From a bacterium HR27 (lineage in GTDB: Bacteria > Chloroflexota > Chloroflexia > Thermomicrobiales > Thermomicrobiaceae), in the NCBI GenBank assembly GCA_002898975.1, contig BEID01000056.1, positions 1 to 7,429 on the forward strand: a DNA stretch of 7,429 nucleotides, written 5' to 3'. The position numbers and the translations under genes were made by a program. Positions within the stretch are counted from its first letter, which is position 1; every line of letters starts with the position of its first letter. Under the pieces are notes generated by a model, which did no database searches, was not told the origin of the DNA, and saw nothing but the letters and a program-made list of their open reading frames with translations. Below are positions 6,124-7,429 of the stretch, one piece after another.

Positions 6124-7429
6124 ATGCCGAAGCTGCAGCGAGCGGACTACTACGACCTCACCCGGGACATGAACTGGCAGTTCCGCTACGTCAGTGCGGA
6201 GGAGGTGTTCCCGGAGGTTCAATCACGCTCCTTCGGAATACCGCTCGAGAACTGGTGGGCCTGGGAGGAGCCCTACAAGATCAGTTACCGCGAATACGTG
6301 CACAATCAGGTGCATAAGGACACTGGGATCTATAGTGTTCGAGCGGTAACATCTCGCGGCAAGCTGTACGAGCGCCTCGATCCCGGTTGGCAGAACGCGA
6401 TCAAGCTCCACTACGGCGCCGCACCACATCTGGAGTACCTCGCGACGATCGGCGAGGGGAGAATGGCACGCTTCGGGCGCGCTGCGGCCTGGCGCAATAT
6501 GGCGCTCTATGGAGCGCTCGATGAGATGCGCCACGCCCAGATCCAACTCTATTTTCCCCACGCCTTCATCCAGAAGGACGCCGATGTCGATTGGGCGCAC
6601 AAGCTTTATCACACCAATGAGTGGGCAGCGATCGTTGCCCGTATGCTGTTCGACAACATGCAGACGGCCAACGACGCCACCTCGACATCCCTCCAGCTCA
6701 CCTTCGCCTTCGAAACCGGCTTCAGCAATCTCCAGTTCCTCTTCACTGCTGCCGAAGCTCTCCGGCTGGGAGACTTCGAGTTCGGTGCACTAGCAGCGAG
6801 CATCCAGACGGACGAGGCACGTCACGCCCAACAAGGCGAGGCTAGCCTCAAGGTCCTCCTAGCCAATGGCAAGCGTGAAGAAGCACAACGCCTGGTCGAC
6901 ATGGTTCTTTGGCCGGCTTGGCGGGTCTTCGCACTGCTGACCGGATTGTCGATGGACTACTACGTGCCGGTCGAGCATCGGGTGATGTCCTTCAAAGAGT
7001 TCATGCACGAGTGGATTTTGAAGCAGTTCGCGGACCAGTTCACCGATCTCGGTCTCGACAAGCCATGGTACTGGGAGTCGCACCTCATCCCGGAAATCGA
7101 TTGGTGGCACCACGGTGCACACCTCGGGGTCTGGTACTGGCGCCAGACCGTCTGGTACGACCCGGTGGCTGGCGTCTCGCCGCGTGATCGCGCTTGGCTC
7201 GAAGAGAAGTACCCCGGCTGGAACGAGCGCTTCGGTCACTGGTGGGATGTCGTTATCGACAACATCCGCAATGGCCGCACACAACTCCTCTATCCCGAGA
7301 CGCTCCCGATGATCTGCAACGTCTGCGGATTCCCGGTCATCTCCGTGATGAACAGTGGCGAGCCCCCACGCATCGTCGACTACAACGGACGACGCTACAC
7401 GTTCTGCTCGGCCCCTTGCCAGTGGATTT
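6124..7429 (+). CDS. tmoA: Bacterial multicomponent di-iron monooxygenase, hydroxylase alpha subunit (TmoA/TouA-like), 3' truncated
   Basis: This is the catalytic subunit of a soluble di-iron monooxygenase, which inserts oxygen from O2 into an aromatic or alkene substrate with help from a ferredoxin, a reductase and an effector protein. 435 codons are present and the frame is open at the window edge; TmoA has about 500 residues. Colinearity with TmoA is strong from ADYYDLTRDMNW (7-18) through GLDKPWYW (310-317) and WLEEKYPGWN (358-367). Both iron-binding E-x-x-H motifs are intact: DEMRH gives Glu134/His137 and DEARH gives Glu231/His234. With Glu104 and Glu197 they complete the site at the same residue numbers as in TmoA/TouA. 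Pocket residues Ala107, Phe176, Phe196 and Phe205 are kept, but 100-103 read APHL and residue 201 is Ser. Cys398, Cys401, Cys428 and Cys432 form a C-x2-C/C-x3-C pair as in phenol hydroxylases. The ATG at 6124 is fixed by GGAGG at 6112-6116. The remaining components should follow downstream. Toluene, benzene, phenol and isoprene/alkene are all possible substrates. Confidence 0.93.
   Translation, partial: MPKLQRADYYDLTRDMNWQFRYVSAEEVFPEVQSRSFGIPLENWWAWEEPYKISYREYVHNQVHKDTGIYSVRAVTSRGKLYERLDPGWQNAIKLHYGAAPHLEYLATIGEGRMARFGRAAAWRNMALYGALDEMRHAQIQLYFPHAFIQKDADVDWAHKLYHTNEWAAIVARMLFDNMQTANDATSTSLQLTFAFETGFSNLQFLFTAAEALRLGDFEFGALAASIQTDEARHAQQGEASLKVLLANGKREEAQRLVDMVLWPAWRVFALLTGLSMDYYVPVEHRVMSFKEFMHEWILKQFADQFTDLGLDKPWYWESHLIPEIDWWHHGAHLGVWYWRQTVWYDPVAGVSPRDRAWLEEKYPGWNERFGHWWDVVIDNIRNGRTQLLYPETLPMICNVCGFPVISVMNSGEPPRIVDYNGRRYTFCSAPCQWI

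Overview
The window is GC-rich bacterial DNA (about 60% GC by eye) with good Shine-Dalgarno sites (GGAGGT, GGAGG). The codon and protein style, with oxygenases for aromatic compounds next to a GntR/FCD regulator, reminds me of thermophilic Chloroflexota such as Thermomicrobia. That placement is an impression and nothing in the window proves it.

Left block (2-1961, + strand): two flavin-dependent oxygenase-type genes lie in tandem, 13 nt apart. The first is the 3' end of an acyl-CoA-dehydrogenase-fold monooxygenase (HPAH-C2/DszC-like). The second is a complete HpaB-family aromatic hydroxylase with its substrate-site residues in place. No flavin reductase is visible. A perfect 11-bp inverted repeat (2000-2039) closes this block and separates it from the convergent gene that follows.

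Middle block (2172-4440, - strand): an orphan ParA-type ATPase of only 182 residues keeps all nucleotide-binding motifs but lacks the usual C-terminal third. Behind it are about 560 bp with no credible gene, then a clearly broken major facilitator transporter with an in-frame stop, a frameshift and no good start. This stretch looks like a decaying spacer between two catabolic loci.

Right block (4812-7429, + strand): a GntR/FCD regulator is followed by a 523-nt regulatory gap and the start of a bacterial multicomponent di-iron monooxygenase operon. The large hydroxylase subunit (435 residues seen, open at the window edge) matches toluene 4-monooxygenase TmoA so closely that its six iron ligands keep the same numbers (E104, E134, H137, E197, E231, H234). 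It has a TTGCAT-N17-TATAAT promoter whose spacer carries a 7-3-7 palindrome, a natural repressor site. The regulator probably controls this operon.

Together the window reads as an aromatic or alkene oxidation region with two unrelated oxygenase systems, flavin-based on the left and di-iron on the right. I found no clear new defence, mobile or RNA system. The most interesting leads are the altered di-iron substrate pocket, the operator inside the promoter, and the repeat-rich gap upstream of it.
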